DNA of 64,000 nt from Fremontodendron californicum (taxonomy: Eukaryota > Streptophyta > Magnoliopsida > Malvales > Malvaceae): contig JAULJL010000003.1 in the NCBI GenBank assembly GCA_030761205.1, positions 1,240,001 to 1,304,000 on the forward strand, written 5' to 3'. The notes under the pieces are model-generated. The model made no database searches and was not told the DNA's origin. It worked only from the letters and a program-made list of their open reading frames with translations. A program made the position numbers and the translations under genes. Positions 47,018 to 57,641 of the stretch are shown here, in pieces. Each line of letters begins with the position of its first letter. Positions within the stretch are counted from its first letter, which is position 1.

Positions 47018-50000
47018 ATGCCTTCCTTAAACTCTCTCAAAAGATCCTCACCGTCGATGCACCATCTCTCCCTGATCCAACAACGACTCGAAACCCGCCA
47101 ATTCTCGTCTCTGCCTCTCATCAACGCTTCAAACATTGACTCTAATAATAAAAAAGATTCCATTGCAAGCTCTTTCCTGCAATGGATCTCGGGGATCGCG
47201 GTTGGTTCGAGCTTAGGGATAGTCTTCTGGTACTCAACTTCAGCTTCGGATTGGAGTTCTGCTTTTTTTAATAAACCCTTTTTGGCTTTCGCTGACAGGT
47301 CAACGGAAACTGCTGAATCTGCCGTTGATGGTTCAAGAAACGCGTTTCGTAAACTAGCCCTCCCTGACTATAGCTCTAAGTTCATCTTCGGAGGTTATTA
47401 CTGTTCTTCTAATTTCTCTCTTTTTTTTTTTTAAATTAATAGCAAAATATTTGGTGGCGTTTTAGCCTTTAGTTTCTTTTTTTGGCCGTTGCAGAGGTGT
47501 ATAGAAGGAAAGTTTTCTTTAACTATGAGAAGCGGTTAAGATTGCGGAGTCTACCAGAAAAGGTAAATTATTGAATACTGGACGTTGAATATTGATGGTA
47601 GGAATAATTTGCAAAAGAAATTCAGGGCTAGTTTGGCATTTGCTGTTAAAAAAAAACTTGGAAAACGCTTGAGTTGAAAAAAGTGTGTTTAAAAACTGTG
47701 ATTTAAACATTTTTAAGTGTTTGAATTGCTGTGAAAAAATGTTGGGAGGAATTGAAATGTCAAAAAAAAGATATGTTTAAAATAATAAATATATAGAGAG
47801 GTGAGAATAATAAAGTCATTTTATCCGCAAGCTAGCTTTTAAAGCCCAAAACTTTTATTTTTGAATTTTTGGTTTGAGTTGTCAAACTATGGTTTCAACC
47901 GCAAAAGTCAAATTTTTTTACCCGTTTAACATTACGTTTGCGATGAAACGCAGCTTTGACTTCAAATGTTGTGCCAACAGTAATGGTAAACGAGGCCTTT
48001 AATCCTTCTCGTAATTATAACTGCTGAGAAGTTGACTTTAGTTTAATTGGTCAACATCTTTGGTATATTATTGCCTTTAGATTGCAAAGAAGTGAAGCAG
48101 CTGATGTTTGTTCTTCCAGTCCTTTTTGTTTTGGATTCATAATTTACTCTCTGCAAGTTTTTGGATTGAGTTACTAATATTTATTTGGTCTTGATACGGT
48201 ATCTTATGAATATTTTGTTGTTTACCCTCTGTCAGGACTCAGGACCTCATAGTATCTCTATGCTTGTAGGTTTTTGAGTATTTTGCCTCTTTTCGAACTC
48301 CGGAAGGAGAATTACTCATGAGACCAGCTGATCTAATGCGAGCAGTTGTTCCTGTTTTTCCTCCATCTGAATCCCACCTTGTTAGAGACGGATATTTGAC
48401 AGGGGAAAGGAGTCCTGGCGAGTTACGGTGTGATCCTTCAGAATTTTTCATGCTTTTTGATATGAACAGTGATGGACTTATATCTTTCAAAGAGTAAGCT
48501 GCCGATATCTCACATTTAAATAGACTGTTAGTGTATTTTTTTTCTTCTTTATTTGGATGATACAAACTCTGAATAGTTTCTTTGGAACAGGTATATCTTT
48601 TTTGTAACATTACTCAGCATCCCTGAGTCAAGTTTCTCCATAGCATTCAAAATGTTTGACGTAGACAACAATGAGTTTTGTATTTCTATATCTATTTGAG
48701 AACAATTTAGAGCTAGCTGTCTTTGCTTCCTTTACCTTTTTATCTTAACAAGTTAGTAATTTGACTTAAATATCTGTATATAGGGAGATTGATAAGGAAG
48801 AATTTAAGAAAGTGATGGCTTTGATGCGAGCTAATAACAGACAAGGGGCAGTCCACAGGGATGGACTTCGCATTGGGTTAAAAGTTACTGGTTCTGTGGA
48901 GAATGGAGGTCTGATGGAGTACTTCTTTGGAAAAGAAGGAAAGGCACGCCTCCAACATGATAAATTTGTTGAATTCATGCGAAAGTTGCAGGATGAAGTG
49001 AGCCCCTTTCTTCCAAGTCTAACAAAATTGAAATCATTTTCTTAAATGTTTGTGCATGATATTTCTTTAGTTCTTACGCTGTGCCTGATATTGGTGTAAT
49101 TTTGCCAAAAAAATGCATATGATTATCGTGGATATTTCATGGTATTCTTGGCATGAGACTTCTAGTCCATTGCCTACCAAGCTTTGACAAACTTGGAGCA
49201 TTTTCTTGTAGCATGAGTGATAGGTGTTAAGATTGAACCAAAATTCCATCTAAGAGGCAAAAGCATTTTCTATACATCTTCTTTTGTTTTAATGGTTGAA
49301 GGAGTTGATTTTGTTTTCAAATTGAAGGGTATTCTTCTTTAACTTGTAGAATGCTTGTAATGCATGGAAAATTGCACTGAAGTTCTGTTCTTATCTTGGG
49401 GCTTTCACCTTTTTACCTTCTTTTTTTTCTCCCCCGCCGCAAGAAATTTTGTTGATTGTCATATTCAAAGTAATCTTTATTGTATTTTGTAGATGCTGAG
49501 ATTGGAGTTTGATCATTATGACTACAAAGCCCGAGGAACCATATCAGCCAAGGATTTTGCTTTATCCATGGTTGCTTCTGCTGATATGAGTCATTTAAAC
49601 AGGCTGCTTGAGCGGGTTGATGAATTAAATGATGAGCCACATCTTAAGGAGATTCGAATCAACTTGGATGAATTCAAACATTTTGCCGAGCTACGTAGAA
49701 AATTGCAGCCATTTTCTTTGGCTCTTTTTAGTTATGGGAAAATTAATGGTCTACTGACAAAGGATGACTTCAAACGAGCAGCATCTCACGTAAGTCTTGT
49801 GTTGTTTATGATTTGTCTTTTCTTCTGTGACCAGTTATAACTTTTCAATAAGAAAGTTATCAAATTTTTTAGAAGTCATTGAATTAATGGCGACTTTCTT
49901 TAGCTTTATCTATTTTCTTGGAGAGTTTAATGTTAAAAAGTTACTAAAATTGACAACAAGGTGGCTTTCAGGTTATGCACTCAAAGCTTTATAAATTGAT

Positions 50001-50664
50001 TTCCCCCCATAGAATGTTAGAAAAGTAATTAGGTGTTGCAATGGGTGTCTTTGACTTTTTGAACTGATGTAATGCCTCAACAGTGGTTAATATTCCGTGC
50101 TAGCAAAAATTAATCTGTCTTCTTGACAACAACTGTTTTCTGATACGCAGCAGTACCTTTTCTCTCTATCTGATTACATGATTTGCATTGTTTATGACAA
50201 ATCACTTGTAAAACTTTTAGATTTGCATGCAGCTGTAGGTGTTCTAACATGTATTTTAAAATCATTTAATATATCTTTTCAATTTCTCACAATGTTCTAT
50301 CATTTTCTTTTTTGGCATTCTTTCCCTTTTTCTTAGTAAGAAACCTTGGCATTTAGCTTTGAATTTTGATAATCTGCGATGCATAATAATTGCCAAATAC
50401 CAGATTTTTACTGTAAACATCATGATGAAGTGATCTATGCATATACAGGTCTGTGGCATATCACTTGCAGACAATGTTGTTGAGATCATTTTCCATGTAT
50501 TCGACTCCAATCGTGATGGGCATTTAAGCTCAGATGAGTTTATTAGAGTTTTACTTAAACGAGAAAGGGATATTGCTCAACCTGTAGAGTCAGGAATCTT
50601 TGGACTTTTATCTTGCTGCTCAAACTGTTCAAATAATAGCTCCATTGGGCGGGTGATCTCATAA
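47018..50664 (+). CDS. Mitochondrial calcium uptake protein (MICU)
   Basis: Seven exons (47018-47393, 47495-47562, 48270-48493, 48591-48674, 48784-48997, 49493-49789, 50449-50664) encode 492 residues. The N-terminus is rich in Ser, Arg and Leu with few acids, as expected for a mitochondrial presequence, followed by a hydrophobic stretch near residues 55-70 (GIAVGSSLGIVFWYS). EF-hand loops are seen at about 212-223 (DMNSDGLISFKE), 246-257 (DVDNNEEIDKEE) and 440-451 (DSNRDGHLSSDE). In the family, MICU senses Ca2+ in the intermembrane space and gates the calcium uniporter. The second loop has Glu where EF-hands nearly always have Gly (position 6), split across an exon junction. The start is the first in-frame ATG. 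Intron 2 holds a MITE of family C. Confidence 0.93.
47625..47999. mobile_element. MITE family C, copy 1 (MICU intron 2)
   Basis: About 375 bp, with ends resembling GGGCTAGTTTGGCATTTGCT and, reverse-complemented, AGGCCTCGTTTACCATTACT. It shares long phrases with 51281-51667, such as AAAGATATGTTTAAAATAAT and AGTCATTTTATCC. The ends look hAT-like; a target duplication was not found. Confidence 0.7.
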
Positions 50665-51899
50665 TCTGTCTCCACATATAGGATTTCCATCAACTTAGAA
50701 GCTTCTGACATCTTTCTGAAAGGTTGAACCTGCTATCAGCTGGACATATATTGCAGCTATAGAATACACTTGTGACTTGTGAGTTGAAGCTGGGAAAATA
50801 GCTGCTACTCAACTTATCAAGGCATTGTAAGTTAATTAACCCTGTGGCTATAACTGATCTACTAACTGAATCACTTTGTTTCTTAACTGATCTGGGTACA
50901 TCTACATTGAGGTTTAGTCATTGGCATCTCTTGACAACAGAAACTATTGCAAAATCGTGGTAAGAAGTTTGTACAAGTTGAGGTTTATGTTGTACGTTCC
51001 CTGGATAGACTTGTCTTGGGGGTTGATACCGAATCCTTGTATGCCCTTTCATACAGGTTATAACCCTTTTTGGCTTCCCATTTATACGTTACTGTAGACC
51101 ACGAAACTTATAGTTGTCCCTTATATTATGTAAATATTGTTCTAGTGAATAACTGTTCATCTTTGAAAGAGCGTGTTTGCACAAATATTCATCTTTTTTC
51201 CTTTTTTTTTTTCCTGAGTTAATGATTTTGTCCATAAAGATTTGCTAGTTGTTGGTACTAGTTGTAACTTGTAAGATGTATTAGTTTAGTATTGCTGTTG
51301 GAAAAAGCTTGGGTTGAAAAAAACTCGAGTTGGAAAAAGTGTTTATAAAGTGTGGTGAAAAAGTGTGGTTTAAAAACTTTTAAGTGTTTAGCATTGCTGT
51401 GAAAAAGTATTGTAGGAAATTGAAATGTAAAAAAAAGATATGTTTAAAATAATAAAAGTATAGAGATGTGAGGATAGTAAAGTCATTTTATCCAAAAGCC
51501 AACTTTTAAAGCCCAAAATTTATATTTTTTGGCTTTTTGGTTTGGCTTTTCAAACCATGGTTTCAACAGCAGAAGCCAAATTTTTTTATCTGTTTAGCAT
51601 TGCGTTTGCGGTGAAAAGCAGCTTTTGACTTCAAAAGCTGTGCCAAAAGCAATGCTAAACGAGGCTCTGGGCTCTGGGATACCAAGCCTGTCTAAGCCTT
51701 TGATATAGCTTTGATAAATTGTGACTCATTCTAGAACATAGAGAGAATATTGCTGAGCAATCAGTTCTTGATAAAGACGAAGAATTCATGGTCATTCCGC
51801 GTGGTTCACTTAATGAAGCCACTTGTGTAATAAGGTAGGGTGTAAAAACTTTGCAACTGATTACTGGTTTTGTCTTTTGCCATGTATCTTTTGTTTTCT
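50665..51899. other. MICU 3' region and intergenic DNA
   Basis: This is the probable MICU 3' UTR followed by noncoding DNA, including MITE family C copy 2 at about 51281-51667. No gene is seen until the LRR relic. Confidence 0.5.
51281..51667. mobile_element. MITE family C, copy 2
   Basis: About 387 bp, aligning in the same orientation with 47625-47999. The right end reads GCAATGCTAAACGAGGCTCT, and its reverse complement resembles the left end GTTTAGTATTGCTG. Confidence 0.7.
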
Positions 51900-52740
51900 G
51901 ACAATTTTGGCTGGTTTGTGCAAACTTGGGGATCTTGAAGAGTTGGATCTCAGTTATAACAGTTTCAAAGGCACAATCCCTTCGTATGTTGAAACCTGGG
52001 GATATCCCTAGGAATAGGTTTTCAGGGAACAATAGTTCATCTTTCTTTCATCTCTAGCCTCATTTCCCTCGAGTTTCTTTCCCTTTCTCACAGTGTATTC
52101 GAAAGTTTGGCCTCATTTGCTAACCATTCTAAGCATGGGGTCTTTGAGCTTATCAGCGATAACAATGGATTAGTGGTTGAAGTCGATGATCATAATAGGG
52201 TTTCACACTTCCAATTGAAGATCTTCCGTCTTTCAGGCTGTTCAGTTGATAAAAGCGGATCCATGTTCAAATTTCTTTCTTATCAATATGATATGATCTT
52301 CCGATAACAACTTGGTGGGAGATTTCCCTACTTGGTGCAGAATAATGCAAGAATGGCAGAACTAGGCCAATTTCATCTTTCATCTCGTCTTAGCACATTC
52401 ATCTCTGTGGTTGATATCCCATCAAACATTAGTGTCTATCTCCCAAATCTGAAATTTCTGAATCTGTTAAAGAATTCCTTGAAAGGCACCATACCTTTTT
52501 CATTAGATGATATGAAAAATCTGCTCGTTTTGGACCTGTCTAACAATAAACTCTTGGTTAGGTTTAGCTAATTCTCTTTACATGCTCTAAGATTGTCAAA
52601 CAAATCACCTTGGTGGTCAAAGTTTTCTAACCTGACCAGCTTAGAAATTCTGCATTTCAATGGGAATTTCTTTCCTGGAGAAATCCCAGATAGTTTGCTT
52701 AACAGCTCAAAATTTGAAGAGATTAGATGTTAGTACTTTT
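51900..52740 (+). pseudogene. Relic of a leucine-rich-repeat receptor-like protein
   Basis: Scattered LRR units of the plant extracellular type are readable: LEELDLSYNSFKGTIPS (about 51935), FQLKIFRLSGC (about 52210), LPNLKFLNLLKNSLKGTIP (about 52449), LLVLDLSNNKL (about 52523) and FFPGEIPDSLLNSSKFEEI (about 52668). They fall in at least two frames and are separated by stops, with no signal peptide, transmembrane segment or kinase. Intact relatives are cell-surface receptors in defence or development. This copy cannot make such a protein. Confidence 0.82.
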
Positions 52741-53252
52741 GAAACACTTTTATGTTCAAAACAAACCTGATTTTATTTTCTTTGTCTAACGTATTATGTC
52801 TAGCTCTCCTTGACATTGCCAAAAACCAGAAAAAGGGCAAAAAAACATGGCTTTTTCAAAGGCAATAAGCCAATAACATATATTATGACATGTTTGTCCA
52901 TCCGGCAGCCTCCTTATTCTGAGTTGGAGATTGGTCAACAGCACGACAAAATTGGACGGTCCACTAAACGCGCTTACTTGGATAGTGACTTTACCATTTC
53001 CCTTGCAAAACGTTGACCTTTCTTGTCGACAGAGAAAAACAAGGAAATAATTATAATAATAATGCAGCAGAAATGGAAAAAAATAAGAAATTTCTTTCAT
53101 TTCTTCTGCCACAAAACACCATCTGATCCGCATATAATAATATTCCCCTCTTTTATTCCCCTTTGGAATAAGAGTTAAGTTCCTTAAAATTATTATTATC
53201 AGATTGTTTTTCTTTGTTATTTTTTTTTTTTTTGGAATTCTTAATCCAAAAA
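52741..53252. other. Promoter and leader region of the Phox-type gene
   Basis: Noncoding DNA between the LRR relic and ATG 53253, with a T-run at about 53219-53233 just before the start. Nothing specific could be assigned. Confidence 0.45.
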
Positions 53253-55541
53253 ATGGGGAAGCCAACGGGGAAGAAGAAGATTCAAGAAGCAGCCCAGAAA
53301 GCCATGGAAGCCAACAGGCAAAGCAAAGCCGCTGCCGCCGCCGCCGATCGAACGTCGAAAGCTTTCGATGAAGACACGGCAATCTTCATTAACATGTCTC
53401 AAGAGCTCAAAGAAGAAGGTAACCGACTCTTCCAGAAACGCGACCATGAAGGCGCGATGTTAAAGTACGAAAAAGCCCTTAACCTCCTCCCTAGAAACCA
53501 TATCGATGTCGCTTATTTACGCAGCAACATGGCTGCTTGTTATATGCAAATGGGCCTCGGCGAGTACCCACGCGCCATTAATGAATGTAATTTGGCTTTA
53601 GAGGTTTCTCCTAAATATAGCAAAGCTTTGTTGAGAAGAGCTAGGTGTTATGAAGCTTTGAATAAATTGGATTTTGCTTATAGGGATGTTTCTAATGTTT
53701 TAACTATTGAACCCAATAATTTGTCTGCTTTGGAGGTTTTAGAGAGCGTTAAAAAGGCTATGGATGAAAAGGGTGTTACTGTTAATGAAAATGAACTTGG
53801 TTTGTTTGATAATAAGCCTGCAGGGGCTTCACTTTTGCGAAAAGTGGTGAAAGAGAAGTTGAGGAAAAAGAAAAACAAAGGAAAAAATATTGAGAAAAAT
53901 GAAAACAATGATGATATGGTTACTGAAGAGAGGAAGGCGGAGGATAAGGTCGTTGTGGAGGAGAAGAAGGTTAGTGTTGTCAAGGTCAAGGATAAAGAGG
54001 TTGTTGTGAAGACTATTGAGGAAGAGAAGAAGTCTGTTGAGGAAGAAAAAGTGATTACAAAGACGGTGAAGTTGGTGCTCGGAGAGGATATTAGGTGGGC
54101 GCAATTACCTGTGAATTGTACTATTAAGTTGGTGAGGGATATTGTTCGGGATAGGTTTCCGGGATTGAAGGGTATTCTTGTGAAATACAGGGATCCAGAG
54201 GGTGATTTTGTTACCATTACTACAACAGATGAACTTAGGTTGGCTGAGTCATCCATTGGTGTTTCTGGAGGATTGCTTAGGTTCTATATTGTTGAAGTTA
54301 GTCCGGGCCAGGAACCGGCTTATGAAGGAGTAAGTAAAGAGGAGGTGGTCAAGAGTGAAGAGAAATTGAGTAATGTTGTTGAGAATGGTAATGCAGACCA
54401 TGGTGTAGAAGCTATAAAGGAAACATGCGTGGAGGATTGGATTGTCCAGTTTGCCCGACTGTTCAAGAACCATGTCGGGTTTGATTCTGATTCTTACTTG
54501 GATCTTCATGAACTTGGGATGAAATTATACTCAGAAGCAATGGAGGATGCTGTGACAAGTGAAGACGCACAAGAGCTTTTTGAAATTTCTGCAGATAAGT
54601 TCCAAGAGATGGCAGCTCTGGCATTGTTCAATTGGGGAAATGTTCACATGTCAAGGGCAAGGAAGCAGGTCTACTTTACAGAAGATGGTTCAAAGGAATC
54701 TATACTAGCACAGATTAAGGATGCATATGAGTGGGCACAGAAAGAATATGTATTGGCAGCAAAGAGATATGAGGAAGCATTAAAAATTAAACCAGATTTT
54801 CATGAAAGTCTTCTTGCATTGGGGCAACAGCAGTTTGAGCAAGCAAAACTCTGTTGGTACCATGCAATTGGGAGCAAGATTGATTTAGAGACCGGGACAT
54901 CCCAGGAGGTCCTGCAGTTTTATAACAAGGCAGAGGAGAGCATGGAGAAGGGTATGCAGATGTGGGAGGAAACGGAGGAGCAACGACTGAATGGACTCTC
55001 CAAATCTGACAAGTATAAAGCCCATTTGCAGAAAATGGGTTTGGATGGGCTGTTTAAAGATGTCTCTGCTGAAGAAGCTGCTGAGCAGGCTGCGAACATG
55101 AGTTCACAGATATACCTGTTGTGGGGAACCTTACTTTATGAGCGTTCAGTTGTGGAATACAAGCTCGGGCTGCCAAGTTGGGAAGAATGTTTGGAAGTTG
55201 CAGTTGAGAAATTTCAACTTGCTGGAGCTTCTGCAACAGATATATCTGTTATGTTAAAGAACCACTGTTCCAACGAGACTGCATTGGAAGGTATATACAA
55301 AGGAGTCATCTCTAAACTTCTCGTGTTGCACTTGTTTTGTTGTAGCTTGTGTTGTTGTCAGGAAAAAAATTATCCCCTTAATTTCCTTGCAGGTTTAGGA
55401 TTCAAAATTGATGAAATTGTACAGGCATGGAATGAGATGTATGATGTGAAAAGATGGCAGATTGGTGTTCCATCATTCCGGCTAGAACCATTGTTCCGTC
55501 GCCGGGCTCCAAAGCTTCATTCTGTCTTGGAGCATCTTTAA
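53253..55541 (+). CDS. TPR-PB1 protein, Phox family
   Basis: Two exons (53253-55290 and 55393-55541) encode 728 residues. The N-terminal tip is basic (MGKPTGKKKIQEAAQKAMEA). Three TPR motifs cover about residues 50-157 (LKEEGNRLFQKRDHEGAMLK and following). A Lys/Glu-rich linker lies at about 200-268. A PB1 domain lies at about 269-345 (KTVKLVLGEDIRWAQLPVNC, then KYRDPEGDFVTITTTDELRL). The long C-terminal half contains further helical repeats around FNWGNVHMSRARK and KRYEEALKIKPDFHESLLAL. Plant Phox proteins are proposed co-chaperones and can associate with membranes or myosin. ATG 53253 is preferred; upstream codons in frame lack an ATG. The single intron is 102 nt, in frame and without a stop, so unspliced RNA would add 34 residues. 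Confidence 0.92.
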   Translation: MGKPTGKKKIQEAAQKAMEANRQSKAAAAAADRTSKAFDEDTAIFINMSQELKEEGNRLFQKRDHEGAMLKYEKALNLLPRNHIDVAYLRSNMAACYMQMGLGEYPRAINECNLALEVSPKYSKALLRRARCYEALNKLDFAYRDVSNVLTIEPNNLSALEVLESVKKAMDEKGVTVNENELGLFDNKPAGASLLRKVVKEKLRKKKNKGKNIEKNENNDDMVTEERKAEDKVVVEEKKVSVVKVKDKEVVVKTIEEEKKSVEEEKVITKTVKLVLGEDIRWAQLPVNCTIKLVRDIVRDRFPGLKGILVKYRDPEGDFVTITTTDELRLAESSIGVSGGLLRFYIVEVSPGQEPAYEGVSKEEVVKSEEKLSNVVENGNADHGVEAIKETCVEDWIVQFARLFKNHVGFDSDSYLDLHELGMKLYSEAMEDAVTSEDAQELFEISADKFQEMAALALFNWGNVHMSRARKQVYFTEDGSKESILAQIKDAYEWAQKEYVLAAKRYEEALKIKPDFHESLLALGQQQFEQAKLCWYHAIGSKIDLETGTSQEVLQFYNKAEESMEKGMQMWEETEEQRLNGLSKSDKYKAHLQKMGLDGLFKDVSAEEAAEQAANMSSQIYLLWGTLLYERSVVEYKLGLPSWEECLEVAVEKFQLAGASATDISVMLKNHCSNETALEGIYKGVISKLLVLHLFCCSLCCCQEKNYPLNFLAGLGFKIDEIVQAWNEMYDVKRWQIGVPSFRLEPLFRRRAPKLHSVLEHL

Positions 55542-55833
55542 GTTTTCTGTTGATTGGATATTCTTTTCAGGCATTAGACAAGTGCTTCAGTTTTGTTTAA
55601 TTCATGTTCCGAGATCAGTGTTTGTGCTACTAAGACAGGTAAAGCTTATTTCTATCCAGCTTGCTTATCAGCAATTTCCATGATGACCTTAATCTTATAA
55701 CCTGTTAATCATTTTTGGTGTGATCTACTCATTTATAGAAATATAAACTGTTTTTAGCATCCCATGGATGAAAAATAGTTTGCATCAGTCACAAACTGAA
55801 ATCATATTTTGTTTTTAAATGGGTTCTGCCTTC

Positions 55834-56000
55834 CTATGTTATTCAGACTCGGGTGTGAGTGTCGGACATGAGTATGTTTAATTTTTTCTAAGATTTTCAT
55901 GTATTTAGAGGATCCTTGGAGGATCATATCCCTATATCCAAATCCGGATATGCGTCGGACACGAGTACTTAAAAAAAAATGAAGAATCGGAGCAACATAG
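55834..56000. mobile_element. hAT-like MITE family A, copy 6
   Basis: 167 bp with ends CTATGTTATTCAGACTC and GGAGCAACATAG. It is flanked by a perfect 8-bp duplication CTGCCTTC (55826-55833 and 56001-56008). Orientation is as copy 2. Confidence 0.9.
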
Positions 56001-56586
56001 CTGCCTTCTAGTCAATCATTTAGCCTTTTTTTCCTTGGTTACATGCCCATTTATCTTGTTTGATTTATGATTGTCTTTCAATCCATGCATTAGTGCTGAT
56101 TGGACGGAGGACGTGCATCTGGATCGTGTTTGATCTTATGTGTAATTGCAGGTCATTTTTTGTCCAAGGACTCGTTGTTTGCTTTGGCAGCAAAGAACAA
56201 AAGATTGTCAAGTGTTGGTTTGATATTGAAATACTAGTTTGTGATTGGGCATGAAGTCCAAGTCCTTTTTCTTTTTTCCATTTTTGGGGGATTGATTTTT
56301 TTTTCTTTTCACACAGCAATTTGCAGTTTGAGATAGTTCATTTTCAAGGATAACAATTGGTTGTAAGACCATCATCTTGCTCTGCTCTCCATAGCTCAGC
56401 TCATCTCAGTTGTAGCTAAGCTTGTAATACTTTCTTATTCAAATTAATATATTCAATCTTGATACTTTGTTTCATGTGTTATATTTCAGAGTCTAATTCA
56501 TGGAAATTTTGAATTTGTTTTTTATTACATTATTTTCTGTCTTTTGTTTCCACTACAGATTGTTTTTTTTATGAAAGTACCTATGC

Positions 56587-56698
56587 CTTATGTTTTAACT
56601 CGGGTTTGAGTACTCGAATACTCAATCATATCCTCATATTCATGTCTGAATATACGTCGGACACGGATACTTTAAGAAAAAAGAAAAGTCGAAACTAA
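56587..56698. mobile_element. hAT-like MITE family A, decayed partial copy
   Basis: It keeps CTTATGTTTTAACTCGG, ATATACGTCGGACACGG and GAAAAGTCG in family order. It is shortened and divergent, with no clear duplication. Confidence 0.6.
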
Positions 56699-57641
56699 TC
56701 CCTAAGTTCTTATTGCTATACAAACTAATCCCTTTTTCTTATTGCTATACAAACTAATCCATTAGACTTTTTTATTTTATTGTTGGACAATAAAACTTGT
56801 TGTTTAATTTCACTTCAAATTTTTTGTTCCCTTTCTTATTGTAATTTCTATAAAGAATATGTATGCAAAAACCTTGTGAAGAGATAGTGCTTTACAAGAA
56901 CGGGAATAGCTAAACTTGAAATTTAGTCTAAGTTGATTTTTACTTTTATCTAATAAGTTTGAAATTTGAATATCAGTATTAATATTTTTTTTATTTATTT
57001 CAAGTTGCGATCTTCTATATCTAAGTTTCAATTATTTGGCATTCTCAATTTGGAAATGGGAAGGAAAATTGTTAATGCCAATCATTTTTTATTCATACTA
57101 AAATAGAACATAATTATTAAAATTAAATAAACTATAATATGTATAGATTATATCATTTACGATTAATAGAGTTAAATTTTTCAGTGATGAGATTAAAAAA
57201 ATTATCGCAAATTTTGTTAAAATATATTCTAAAAAATGTATTTATTAAATTATGAAACCATTATATAATGAATTAATTTTAAATAGCTGCTTAAAAAATT
57301 AGTTTAAATAATTCAATGCTTAAACTAATTACTAAAAATATGAACTTACCAACTTACCAAAACTTTTTCATCATATATAAAAAGCATGAGGAGCATGAAG
57401 AGCAAAGCAGCTGAAATATAGCGTAACATTTTCCAGGAGCAGCTTAACGTGTTGAAAAATGTCTCTTCTCTTTGCACTTTGCATCCATTCCAGAATCAGT
57501 AGAAGAAAGAGTGCTTTTTTTAAATTATTATTATTATATTTAAAAAGTGTTTCTTTCTTCTTTTTGCATCCAAAACCGCTAAAATATTTCTGATTCTGAA
57601 TCCAATTCCATCGAAAGATTAGGGCTTTCACTTGATTCTCA

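Larger units (their letters stand above)
55542..57641. other. Intergenic DNA between the Phox-type gene and MEMO
   Basis: It includes a probable 3' UTR and two copies of MITE family A (55834-56000 and, decayed, about 56587-56698). A short tandem phrase, TATTGCTATACAAACTAATC, occurs twice near 56712 and 56739. The rest is AT-rich. No gene is seen. Confidence 0.5.

Noticed and set aside
53678..54256. 192-codon minus-strand ORF
   Set aside because: It is a shadow of the Lys/Glu-rich Phox-type coding sequence. The + strand gene explains it.
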